Positions 20,409-29,637 of a stretch of 64,000 nt of DNA are shown here, piece after piece. The DNA is from Nitrospirota bacterium (GTDB taxonomy: Bacteria > Nitrospirota > Thermodesulfovibrionia > UBA6902), in contig JACRLN010000002.1 of the NCBI GenBank assembly GCA_016215115.1, forward strand, positions 62,001 through 126,000, written 5' to 3'. The notes under the pieces were generated by a model. That model was not told the origin of the DNA. It saw only the letters and a program-made list of their open reading frames with translations, and did not search any database. Each line of letters opens with the position of its first letter. Position 1 is the first letter of the stretch. A program made the translations under genes and the position numbers.

Positions 20409-21602
20409 CTACTGTCCAAGGGCCTTCATTACTTCCAAAAGCGGCAAATTATATTTCTTCGCTATCCTTTTACAGTCTTCATATTCAACAGACTTCTTCT
20501 GCCTCTTGTCACCAAAATGTAAAATTTTGATATCCACCCTGCCGTATTTTGTTTTTACCGATTTAATCTCTCTGCGCAGAATTTTTCTCTCCGCTTTGTA
20601 GAACCTGACACCTATGCTTGTTGTCTCGTTCAATATAATATCAATTAACTCTTCCTTTTCCTTTTCATTGCAGAGTACACTTAGTTTTATTCCGGGTCTG
20701 CCCTTTTTCATGATTATCTGTGTTAAAAAAACATCGAGTGCGCCTTCTTTAAAAAGTTTTTCCATGACATATTCATAAGCCTGCGGATTCATGTCGTCGA
20801 TGTTGGTTTCGATAATCATAATCTCTTCAGCAATTGTAGGGGCGTATTGCAATACGCCCCTACCGCTGACCGCTGACTGCTCTCCAACAATCATCGTCAG
20901 CGCATTAGGCTGTCCTTTAAAATCTTTATTGCCGGCACCGGTGCCTGTCTTTAAGATTTTCATTTCCGGAATACTGCTGAACCTTTTTGCAAGTGAAGAA
21001 ATAAGCACCGCACCGGTAGGAGTTGTAAGCTCGAACAGAATATCGGCTGAATAAACAGGTACACCCTTCAGTAACTGCACAGTCGCAGGAGCAGGCACGG
21101 GAAGAAGCCCGTGTTCGGTCTTTACATTACCACTTCCGACATTTACAGGAGAAGAATAAACTGCATCAATTCCAAGAATATCCAGACCTATTAAAGTTCC
21201 GAATATATCAACAATACAGTCAACCGCCCCGAGTTCATGGAGGTGAATATCCTGTATTTCTCTTCCGTGTACTTTTGCCTCAGCCTCAAAAAGTCTTTTG
21301 AAAATTGATAAGCCTTTTTGTTTTATTTCTTTTGCGAGAGTTGAAGTTATGATTATCTTTTCTATATCCTTCCACTTTTTAGCTGACGGCTGCCGGCTGA
21401 CGGCTGACCGCTTTAGTACAACATCCACCTTTGTTGCCACTATCCCGGCCCTCTTCACCTTTGAGGCCTTTAATTCATAACCACGAACAGGCAGGCAAGA
21501 CAGCCTCCTTTTCAATTCTTCAAGAGGCACGCCCGCATCAACCAGGGCCCCAAGAAGCATGTCACCGCTTATGCCTGAAAAGCAATTGAAGTATGCAATC
21601 AT
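20409..21602 (-). CDS. larC: LarC, nickel-pincer cofactor biosynthesis
   Basis: AYFNCFSGISGDMLLGALVDAGV; DIHLHELGAVDCIVDI; ETNIDDMNPQAYEYVMEKLF. Confidence 0.93.
   Translation of the reverse strand: MIAYFNCFSGISGDMLLGALVDAGVPLEELKRRLSCLPVRGYELKASKVKRAGIVATKVDVVLKRSAVSRQPSAKKWKDIEKIIITSTLAKEIKQKGLSIFKRLFEAEAKVHGREIQDIHLHELGAVDCIVDIFGTLIGLDILGIDAVYSSPVNVGSGNVKTEHGLLPVPAPATVQLLKGVPVYSADILFELTTPTGAVLISSLAKRFSSIPEMKILKTGTGAGNKDFKGQPNALTMIVGEQSAVSGRGVLQYAPTIAEEIMIIETNIDDMNPQAYEYVMEKLFKEGALDVFLTQIIMKKGRPGIKLSVLCNEKEKEELIDIILNETTSIGVRFYKAERKILRREIKSVKTKYGRVDIKILHFGDKRQKKSVEYEDCKRIAKKYNLPLLEVMKALGQ
20836..20863. repeat. perfect 28-bp palindrome inside the larC reading frame
   Basis: GTAGGGGCGTATTGCAATACGCCCCTAC. 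Confidence 0.95.
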
Positions 21603-21607
21603 ATCTC

Positions 21608-22369
21608 TTAGCTGATAGCTGATAGCTGATTGCTATTAGCTATATTTATCTTATGAGCCAGAACACCTGCGCCAAAACCATTATCTATATTCATCACTGC
21701 AATGCCAGGGACACAGGAGTTAAGCATCGCAAAAAGAGCGGTGATGCCGCCAAAGCTTGTACCGTATCCTACAGACGTTGGAACAGCGATCACCGGTTTC
21801 TCCGTCATTCCGCCCACAACAGAAGGAAGCGCGCCTTCCATTCCAGCTACTACAATTATAACGCGGGACTCTTTTATAAGGTCATTATTGCCCATCAATC
21901 TGTGAAGTCCTGCAACTCCCACATCATATACTGTATTTACCTTACTGCCGAGAAAAGAGGCCGTGACCACAGCTTCATCAGCAACAGGAATATCAGATGT
22001 GCCTGCCGTGAGAACAAGTATATTGCCTTTTTTCTTTTTTTCCTCACCAATTGATATCATGCCTGATTCAGGATGAAACAAAGCATCTTTAATCTTCAGG
22101 GAACTGTAAATCTTTTCTGTTGCCTTTGAAATAAGAAAACTTCTGCTTTTTTTAAACATTGCTTTTGCAATCGCTATTACCTGCTCTTCTGTCTTGCCGG
22201 CAGCAAATATAACTTCAGGCACTCCCTGTCTGAGATGCCTGTGGTGGTCCACCTTTGCAAATGAAATATCTTCATAGGGCAAATGTTTCAGCTTCTTGAT
22301 TGCGTTTTCAACGGAAATCTTGTTGTTCTTAACTGAGTCAAGAATTTCTTTTATCTTGTCGTTGGTCAT
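21608..22369 (-). CDS. larB: LarB, nickel-pincer cofactor biosynthesis carboxylase
   Basis: FAKVDHHRHLRQGVPEVIFAAGKT; ILVLTAGTSDIPVADEA; VVAGMEGALPSVVGG. Confidence 0.94.
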   Translation of the reverse strand: MTNDKIKEILDSVKNNKISVENAIKKLKHLPYEDISFAKVDHHRHLRQGVPEVIFAAGKTEEQVIAIAKAMFKKSRSFLISKATEKIYSSLKIKDALFHPESGMISIGEEKKKKGNILVLTAGTSDIPVADEAVVTASFLGSKVNTVYDVGVAGLHRLMGNNDLIKESRVIIVVAGMEGALPSVVGGMTEKPVIAVPTSVGYGTSFGGITALFAMLNSCVPGIAVMNIDNGFGAGVLAHKINIANSNQLSAIS

Positions 22370-22517
22370 ATTTTAAGGCTCTTGTAAAATATTGATTTGT
22401 CATTCCCGAAGTTTTTTATCGGGAATCCAGCATTCTTGAAAACCAACTGCTTCTGGATTCCCGCTCAACAGAATGCTGGAATGACAGCGTTTGTATTATA
22501 ATCACTCTTCCCGGAAA

Positions 22518-23507
22518 TCAAAACTCCGATTTCAGCGCCCTGTTCATAAGCAATCTTACGGCCTCTGCAGGGCTCTTATCTTTGTATATGACCTGATAGA
22601 CCTGGTCCACTATCGGCATTTCCACGTTGTATTTCCGGGAAAGTTCAAAGGCAGATAACGAAGTTGCAACACCTTCCGCAACGCTTTTTGTAGATGACAG
22701 GATGTCTCTGAGCGTCATGCCTTTTCCGAGATTAATACCAACCGTATAATTTCTTGAAAGAGACCCTGTACACGTAAGTACAAGGTCCCCAAGACCACTC
22801 AAACCTCTAAATGTTCTTGGATCAGCGCCCATAGCCTCGCCCAGCCTTACTATCTCTGCAAGACCTCTTGTTATAAGGGCCGCCCGTGCATTGTGACCCA
22901 GACCCAGTCCATCAGATATTCCTGATGCAATCGCAATCACATTTTTCAAAGCCCCTCCGAGCTCAACTCCGAGGACATCGCTATGAGTATAAACCCTGAA
23001 ATAGCTGGTATTGAAAATTTCCTGAAGCTGAATACCAAGATCAGGGTTCTCTGTTGCAAGTGTTACTGCTGTTGGATATTTTTTTACTACCTCTTTTGCA
23101 AAACTCGGGCCTGAAAGTACAGCAACTTGCCGTTTTGTAATCTCTTTCAGAATTGAAGATACTGTAAACAAGGTCCCCTGTTCAATACCTTTCGATGCGC
23201 TGATTATGACGGTATCTTCTGAAATAATATTTACTACTCCTTTAAACACCGAGCGTGTAAACTGCGTCGGTACAACATTCAAAATGTAACGGGCCTTTTT
23301 AATTGCATCTTTCAGATTGTTTGTCACTTTCATTTTTTGAGAAAGAGATATCCCGGGAAGATACGTGCTGTTTATATGAGAAAGGTTTATCTCCTGAACA
23401 ACATTTTCCTCAAAAGACCATAGTGTAACATCATACTCCTTCTCTGCGAGAAGGTTTGCAAGTGTTGTCCCCCAGTTCCCTGCTCCTATCACTGAAATAT
23501 AGCTCAT
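22518..23507 (-). CDS. gpsA: glycerol-3-phosphate dehydrogenase [NAD(P)+]
   Basis: SVIGAGNWGTTLANLLAEKEYDVTLW; SGPSFAKEV; GLSGLGDLVLTCTGSLSRN. Confidence 0.96.
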   Translation of the reverse strand: MSYISVIGAGNWGTTLANLLAEKEYDVTLWSFEENVVQEINLSHINSTYLPGISLSQKMKVTNNLKDAIKKARYILNVVPTQFTRSVFKGVVNIISEDTVIISASKGIEQGTLFTVSSILKEITKRQVAVLSGPSFAKEVVKKYPTAVTLATENPDLGIQLQEIFNTSYFRVYTHSDVLGVELGGALKNVIAIASGISDGLGLGHNARAALITRGLAEIVRLGEAMGADPRTFRGLSGLGDLVLTCTGSLSRNYTVGINLGKGMTLRDILSSTKSVAEGVATSLSAFELSRKYNVEMPIVDQVYQVIYKDKSPAEAVRLLMNRALKSEF

Positions 23508-23587
23508 AATAATACCTCAAAAGTTGCCTTGAAAATGGGCCAAAAGCCTCCATGTTCCCTCCTCCGCAAGGAGGGAGAGTGTTCTCC

Positions 23588-25303
23588 TTACTCCTTACTC
23601 CTTACTCCTTCTTTCTGCCCCTTCTCAATTTTTGCCCATGTGTCGCGTAATGTTACAGTACGGTTGAAAACAGGTTTCCCCGCTGAAGAATCAGGGTCCA
23701 CGCAAAAATAACCCATCCTCTCAAACTGATATCTGCTGCCTGACCTTGCATCTGCAAGACATGGTTCAAGCCTGCAGTACGTTAATGTCTCTAATGAATT
23801 CGGATTAATATTGGACTTAAAATCTTTACCTTCCTCAACATCGTCAGGGTCTTCTTTTAACAGGAGATGATCATACAGCCGCACCTCAGCTTCAATCGCA
23901 TGTGAAGCAGAGACCCAGTGCAAGGTTGCCTTGACCTTTCGTTTGTCGGGAGCATCCCCGCCCCTTGTTGCAGGGTCATATGTGCAGTGCAATTCAACAA
24001 CTTCACAGGTCTTTTCATCTTTGATCACTTTAACACATGTAATATAGTAAGCATACCGTAAACGAACCTCACGTCCGGGCGCCAATCTGAAAAACTGCTT
24101 CGGAGGATCTTCACGAAAATCATCTCTTTCAATATACAATATTTTCGAAAAAGCAACTTTGCGCATTCCCATAGCAGGATCTTCAGGATTATTGACGGCG
24201 TCCAGTTCCTCTGTTTTGTCCTCCGGATAATTGATGATGATTACTTTAAGCGGCCGGAGCACCGCCATAACACGTGGTGCGGTTTTGTTCAAATCCTCCC
24301 TGATGCAATATTCAAGAAGCGCTATATCCACAACACTGTCTCTCTTTGCAACGCCTATACGCTCACAAAAGTTTCTGATTGATTCCGGAGTATAGCCGCG
24401 TCTTCGCAAGCCGGATATGGTAGGCATACGGGGGTCATTCCATCCATTGACAAATCCGCCTTCCACCAACCGGAGAAGCCTCCGTTTGCTCATAACTGTG
24501 TAACTGAGATTAAGACGGGCAAATTCTATCTGTTGCGGATGACATTTGACCTTCAATTCATCAAGAAACCAGTCGTACAAAGGGCGATGGTCCTCAAATT
24601 CAAGCGTGCATATCGAATGTGTAATTCCTTCAATTGAATCAGAGACGCAGTGGGCAAAATCATACATCGGATAAATGCACCACTTATTTCCCGTCCTGTG
24701 ATGTTCAGCATGGAGTATACGGTATATCACAGGGTCACGCATATTTATGTTTCCTGAAGTCATGTCAATTTTTGCCCGAAGAGTACGGGATCCATCAGGA
24801 AATTCCCCGGCCCGCATGCGCTCGAACAGATCAATATCTTCTTCAATTGAACGATTGCGGTATGGACTGTCTTTCCCCGGCGCGGTCAGAGTGCCGCGGT
24901 ACTGCCTTATTTCATCTGCGTTCAAGTCGCAAACATACGCCTTTCCAGCCTTAATGAGCTGAACAGCATACCGGTACATCTGCTCGAAGTAATCGGATGC
25001 ATAATACATCCTGTCTCCCCAGTCAAACCCAAGCCACCTGACGTCCTCTTTGATCGATTCCACGTACTCTACTTCCTCTTTAGTAGGATTGGTATCATCA
25101 AATCGCAGATTGCAAAGACCGTTGAAGTCCCTTGCAATACCGAAGTTGAGACAGATGGATTTTGCGTGACCGATATGCAGATAACCGTTCGGCTCCGGCG
25201 GAAAACGGGTATGAACACGATTATTGTTCTTGCCAGCCTTCAAATCCTCTGTGACAATGTCTCTTATGAAATCAGATGGACGATTTGAGTCCGGTATAGT
25301 CAT
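23588..25303 (-). CDS. glnS: glutaminyl-tRNA synthetase
   Basis: [52 protein letters not shown]. Confidence 0.95.
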   Translation of the reverse strand: MTIPDSNRPSDFIRDIVTEDLKAGKNNNRVHTRFPPEPNGYLHIGHAKSICLNFGIARDFNGLCNLRFDDTNPTKEEVEYVESIKEDVRWLGFDWGDRMYYASDYFEQMYRYAVQLIKAGKAYVCDLNADEIRQYRGTLTAPGKDSPYRNRSIEEDIDLFERMRAGEFPDGSRTLRAKIDMTSGNINMRDPVIYRILHAEHHRTGNKWCIYPMYDFAHCVSDSIEGITHSICTLEFEDHRPLYDWFLDELKVKCHPQQIEFARLNLSYTVMSKRRLLRLVEGGFVNGWNDPRMPTISGLRRRGYTPESIRNFCERIGVAKRDSVVDIALLEYCIREDLNKTAPRVMAVLRPLKVIIINYPEDKTEELDAVNNPEDPAMGMRKVAFSKILYIERDDFREDPPKQFFRLAPGREVRLRYAYYITCVKVIKDEKTCEVVELHCTYDPATRGGDAPDKRKVKATLHWVSASHAIEAEVRLYDHLLLKEDPDDVEEGKDFKSNINPNSLETLTYCRLEPCLADARSGSRYQFERMGYFCVDPDSSAGKPVFNRTVTLRDTWAKIEKGQKEGVRSKE

Positions 25304-25573
25304 ATATGCAAATCCTTAGATCCGGTTTAACTTTGAATATAAAATCATATCCTTTTTTAAGAGATTATTTTAGCACATTACAGAGATTTGGTAGGAGATT
25401 TTGTTTTTTGCAAGAGTCATCCCAAACAAATAAGAGGTAACAACTGAAACCGAAGATTAATGATTGATATATGTTATTCAATTTTTAGTCTTATCCGTTC
25501 CACATGGAAAAACGTATTAGATTTGTGAAAAAGCAACGGCAAAAGATAAACTTATCTATGCGATACGGAAAAT

Positions 25574-26323
25574 ATGCAATCGGCAGCCGGGCGACCGGGA
25601 ATGTCTGACGGAGTGCATGCCATGCGTAAAGGATTAAGCCATGGCCATAAGCACTTTCCAGAAGATTTTAAAATACTTTACGAAGACCGGGACATACTGG
25701 TCGTGGTCAAGCCGCCCGGCCTTCTGACAATGGGCACGGACAGGGACAAATCAAGAACAGCCTACTTTATGCTGACCGATTATGTCCGCAAGGGTGACCC
25801 AAGGTCCCAAAAGCGCATTTTCATCGTTCACCGGCTGGACCGCGACACATCCGGGATACTCATTTTCGCAAAGAGCATGGAGGCCAAGCTGCGCTTGCAA
25901 AGCCAATGGGAAGAAACAGAGAAGAAATATTTAGCCGTCGTTCACGGCAGGTTCAAGAAAAGGGAGGGGAAGATTACAACATACCTGACTGAGAACAAGG
26001 CTCACGTCGTATATTCCACATCCGACCCCGCAAAAGGAAAACTGTCTCATACCGCTTACAGGGTGCTTAAGGAGACGAAAGAGTTTTCCTTGCTGGAGGT
26101 TGATCTTTTAACGGGCAGAAAGCATCAGATACGCGTGCATCTCGCTGATATCGGACACCCGGTTGTGGGCGACGGGAAGTATGGAAAGGGGAAAGGTGCA
26201 TACAAACGTTTAGCGCTTCACGCCAAATCGATTTCCTTCACACACCCTATCAGCGGTAAGCGGCTTACGTTTGAAACCGGACTTCCCGAATATTTCAATA
26301 AACTGCTTTGTGTTAAAACATAA
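25574..26323 (+). CDS. RluA-family pseudouridine synthase
   Basis: ILYEDRDILVVVKPPGLLT; IVHRLDRDTSGILIFAKS; LLTGRKHQIRVHLADIGHPVVGDGKYG. Confidence 0.93.
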   Translation: MQSAAGRPGMSDGVHAMRKGLSHGHKHFPEDFKILYEDRDILVVVKPPGLLTMGTDRDKSRTAYFMLTDYVRKGDPRSQKRIFIVHRLDRDTSGILIFAKSMEAKLRLQSQWEETEKKYLAVVHGRFKKREGKITTYLTENKAHVVYSTSDPAKGKLSHTAYRVLKETKEFSLLEVDLLTGRKHQIRVHLADIGHPVVGDGKYGKGKGAYKRLALHAKSISFTHPISGKRLTFETGLPEYFNKLLCVKT

Positions 26324-26405
26324 ACACCTAACAATTGTCATTCCGGCTTGTCCGGAATGACAAAACAAAGAATCACTAAATTTACTGAATGATAAACAGA
26401 GGATG

Positions 26406-26530
26406 TAACATGTCAAAGGCCTTACGCCATGGTCGGCGACTTTGCGTTTCTGAAGGTTGTTTCGGTTAATCCTGCGGGGCCTTCCTTGACTGGGGCCTGC
26501 AAAAAGATTTGCTCGTGCCTTTCAGGGAGC
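26406..26530 (+). pseudogene. frameshifted fragment of a CvfB/YitL-type S1 RNA-binding protein gene
   Basis: TCQRPYAMVGDFAFLKVVSVNPAG in one frame continues as GAFLDWGLQKDLLVPFREQKQ in another; no intact flanking domain. Confidence 0.65.
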
Positions 26531-26579
26531 AAAAGCAAAATCTTTTGCGCTGTGGAACTTTTGGACTTTCGCGTTTCGG

Positions 26580-26681
26580 TTATTTATTTCTCTTTTTCTC
26601 TATCTTTGCCAGCTTCTTCTCTTTAGCTGTCTTCTGCGGTTTTTTCTTCACGTCTTTTTTAATGTTTTGTGATTTTGCCAT
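26580..26681 (-). CDS. 33-aa lysine-rich small protein
   Basis: MAKSQNIKKDVKKKPQKTAKEKKLAKIEKKRNK with an AAAAGGAGAGAACG ribosome-binding site; too short for the ORF track. Confidence 0.5.
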   Translation of the reverse strand: MAKSQNIKKDVKKKPQKTAKEKKLAKIEKKRNK

Positions 26682-26924
26682 TTTCGTTCTCTCCTTTTAA
26701 ATTTAAGATTTTATAATAATATCATTTTCCCGAGATAATTTGGAACACAAAGAGCCGGTCTAAGAAGTAATTAGAGTCTGTCCATAAATTATTGCGCCAA
26801 GGAACCGTGCCATTGTAGGGACAAACCTCTATGTCTGCCCTTTTAGCACGGAATTTCAAAAGCCCGCCAATATCATAAGCAACACAAACCGGGATTTTCA
26901 AGGAGAAATAACCTAAAAAAGTCC

Positions 26925-26952
26925 TTGACTAAGTACAAAATCGCGCTATAAT
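26925..26952 (+). promoter_or_regulatory. near-consensus sigma70 promoter
   Basis: TTGACT, 16-nt spacer, TATAAT. Confidence 0.65.
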
Positions 26953-26969
26953 AAAAGTAGAAGATGATG

Positions 26970-27133
26970 TTGCGATACCCTGGAACGGATTAAGCTAAGA
27001 ACCGGGCAAATCGGTCAACAAATGGGAGTTTAGGGCGGTAATAGAGCTTTCCTCTCAAGTGCAGAGGGAACAAAAAAACTACCCAATCCCCCAGAAGGAA
27101 AGATTAAGGTTTTTACCTTACAGGGTATCGCAA
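26970..27133 (+). ncRNA. candidate structured small RNA of unassigned class (6S-like architecture possible)
   Basis: Perfect 13-bp closing stem TTGCGATACCCTG...CAGGGTATCGCAA; internal hairpins TTTCCTCT-CAAGTGC-AGAGGGAA, AAGGT-TTTT-ACCTT and ACCG-GGCAAAT-CGGT; promoter just upstream; no credible ORF. Confidence 0.6.
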
Positions 27134-27186
27134 ATTATTTTTGATCATATCAGAGGGGTCATTGAATCCAACTATATAAGACCTGC

Positions 27187-28038
27187 TTATAAAGGACTTA
27201 AAAGCTGTTCGATTTCCTCGAAAACGTCTTTAAAGAACTGTCGGTTAAACTCTCTCGAATGAAGCCACTCCTTAGAACTTAACGACATAATGTTTAATCC
27301 CCAATTTTTTGCTTTTTCAATAGGAATATGTAGACTGAACATTTGCCTTCTATACGTTACTTCCATCTCGATAAGAATCATTCCGTGCTCATTGGTGTTT
27401 TGGGAATGTTGCTCCCGGTCAGGAGAATAGTCGAAATTATGATTATTCGAGGGCTTCATGACTTTTTTCAAGGTTACCGTAGCCCCCGGTGGCGGATCCC
27501 GATAAAACTTTTCCATTACTGAGTCTTTTAAATTGTAAAATTTTATTATATCTTCCTGATACCACTCCCCATGCTTAACAGCATGATTGCAGTAATCCAC
27601 AAGATTAAGCAGATGAATCCAAATGTCTTTGAGATCGTTTTTTTGAAAAGAACCACCTGCTTTCACAAGATCTTCCTTTCCGGGAAGCGGAGTGATGTTG
27701 CAAATTTCATGCTCAGGTATTACAAGTAAATCTTTTTTTCTTTCTTTAACATATCTTTGAAATAAAAAAACAGACATCCCGGAGCCATATTCCTGCTTTA
27801 ACATCCTGTAAAAATCACAACTCCCGCAATTCTTCCGGCATTCTCTGTGTGTTCCGGGAATAATCTCTAAACAATATGTTCCTGCTATAAACATACAAGC
27901 CCTTCCACCATTTTTCCCACCACAAAAGCCGTCTGATTCTTCAAATACTGCAGCGGGACATATTCCAAGCTGATGGGCGTTTTTCCCCTTTGGTTCTCTT
28001 CCACATTTATTGAATTCCCAACAATTTAAATTAGTCAT
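27187..28038 (-). CDS. Cys-rich two-CW-domain-like protein of unknown function
   Basis: NCWEFNKCGREPKGKNAHQLGICPAA...GGRACMFIAGTYC...CRKNCGSCDFYRML; C-terminal domain unrecognised. Confidence 0.65.
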   Translation of the reverse strand: MTNLNCWEFNKCGREPKGKNAHQLGICPAAVFEESDGFCGGKNGGRACMFIAGTYCLEIIPGTHRECRKNCGSCDFYRMLKQEYGSGMSVFLFQRYVKERKKDLLVIPEHEICNITPLPGKEDLVKAGGSFQKNDLKDIWIHLLNLVDYCNHAVKHGEWYQEDIIKFYNLKDSVMEKFYRDPPPGATVTLKKVMKPSNNHNFDYSPDREQHSQNTNEHGMILIEMEVTYRRQMFSLHIPIEKAKNWGLNIMSLSSKEWLHSREFNRQFFKDVFEEIEQLLSPL

Positions 28039-28119
28039 TTCTGTAACCTTTCAACTATCTGATTTTTTATCGGAAATTCCAGGAAAAAACTTTAAATGTT
28101 TTTGAGTCTCTGTTTAATG

Positions 28120-29547
28120 TCAGGGGAAATGGGGACACACAATCGTCTTTATCGCCTTCTCTAATCTTCTCAGCGTCTTCTCTTTGCCGACAATTTCAAG
28201 CACCTCAAATATCCCCGGGCTTTCTGTGCCGCCTGTGATTGCAACGCGTACAGGCTGTGCAAGGTCTTTGAGCTTGACGCCGTGCTTTTCTACGATAGAC
28301 TTAAATATAATTTCAAGTGCCTGATGTGAAAAATCAGGCACTGAAGCTATGCTATTCTTCAATTCAATCAACAACTCCCTGCTTTTTTCATTTAGAAACT
28401 TATCTTTTGCCTTTTCATTATATTCAACTTCCTCAGCAATGTAATAACGCAGAGTATTTGCAAGTTGAACAAGTGTCTTTGAACGTTCCTTCAATGTATC
28501 AATCGCCTTTGACAGCCACTTTCTGTCAATGTCCTGTCCTTCGCCGATAATTTTCTCTTTAACAAGAAACGGCATGACCAGTTCAGCAAGTCTTTCAGAC
28601 GGGGAATGAATAATATACTGGCTGTTCAGCCAGAGAAGTTTTTCAGGGTTGAAAATGGCTGCTGCCTTACCTACATTGTCAAACGAAAAGCACTTTATCA
28701 GTTCTTCACGTGAAAACACCTCCTGATCCCCGTAAGACCAGCCCAGCCTCACAAGATAATTCACGAGTGCATCAGGCAAATAACCCATTTCATAATATGC
28801 CATGACCGAAGTAGCGCCATGCCTTTTCGAGAGGCGTGTCTTATCTGAGCCGAGTATCATGGGAAGATGTGCAAACTTTGGAATGTTATAACCAAGCGCT
28901 TTATAAATGTGTATCTGTTTTGGCGTGTTGTTCAGATGGTCGTCGCCTCTGATAACATGCGTTATTTTCATGTCCACATCATCAACAACAACGGTAAAAT
29001 TATAAGTTGGCGTTCCATCAGAACGAAGGATAATCAGATCATCAAGCTGGTTGTTTTCAAAAACTACCGTACCTCTTATTAGATCATCAACTATGGTCTG
29101 ACCTTCCAACGGTATTTTGAATCTCACTGCAGGTATTTCACCGGGAACGGGTTCTTTCAGATTTCTGCATCTGCCGTCATACTTTGGCATCTTGCCGGTT
29201 GCAAGCGCAAGCCTTCGTCTTTCCTCGAGTTCCTCTGAAGAACAGTAGCAATAATATGCCTTCCCTTCTTTTACAAGCCTGTCAACATAACTCCGGTAAA
29301 CATCAAACCTGTCGGTCTGCCTGAACGGTCCCTCATCACAATCGAGTCCGAGCCATTTCATCCCTTCAATAATTGCTTCTATATATTCGTCGGTAGAACG
29401 GCTCCTGTCAGTATCTTCTATTCTTAATATGAATGCTCCATTATTGTGCCTTGCAAATAGATAGTTAAATAACGCGGTCCTCGCGCCTCCAATGTGAAGA
29501 TGCCCCGTGGGGCTCGGAGCAAAACGTACTCGCACTTTCTCAGTCAA
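28120..29547 (-). CDS. gltX: glutamyl-tRNA synthetase
   Basis: RVRFAPSPTGHLHIGGARTALFNYLFA; GSDKTRLSKRHGATSV. Confidence 0.96.
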   Translation of the reverse strand: MTEKVRVRFAPSPTGHLHIGGARTALFNYLFARHNNGAFILRIEDTDRSRSTDEYIEAIIEGMKWLGLDCDEGPFRQTDRFDVYRSYVDRLVKEGKAYYCYCSSEELEERRRLALATGKMPKYDGRCRNLKEPVPGEIPAVRFKIPLEGQTIVDDLIRGTVVFENNQLDDLIILRSDGTPTYNFTVVVDDVDMKITHVIRGDDHLNNTPKQIHIYKALGYNIPKFAHLPMILGSDKTRLSKRHGATSVMAYYEMGYLPDALVNYLVRLGWSYGDQEVFSREELIKCFSFDNVGKAAAIFNPEKLLWLNSQYIIHSPSERLAELVMPFLVKEKIIGEGQDIDRKWLSKAIDTLKERSKTLVQLANTLRYYIAEEVEYNEKAKDKFLNEKSRELLIELKNSIASVPDFSHQALEIIFKSIVEKHGVKLKDLAQPVRVAITGGTESPGIFEVLEIVGKEKTLRRLEKAIKTIVCPHFP

Positions 29548-29637
29548 TTTATCCTCCTTGAAGCTCTTAGCTGTCAGCCTTAAGCGATAAGCTATAAATT
29601 ATATGTCCTATAAAGCTAATAGCTTATTGCTTACAGC

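Noticed and set aside
26429-26700. two overlapping + strand ORFs (65 and 63 aa)
   Set aside because: Better explained as the frameshifted cvfB remnant followed by the antisense of the 33-aa lysine-rich ORF.
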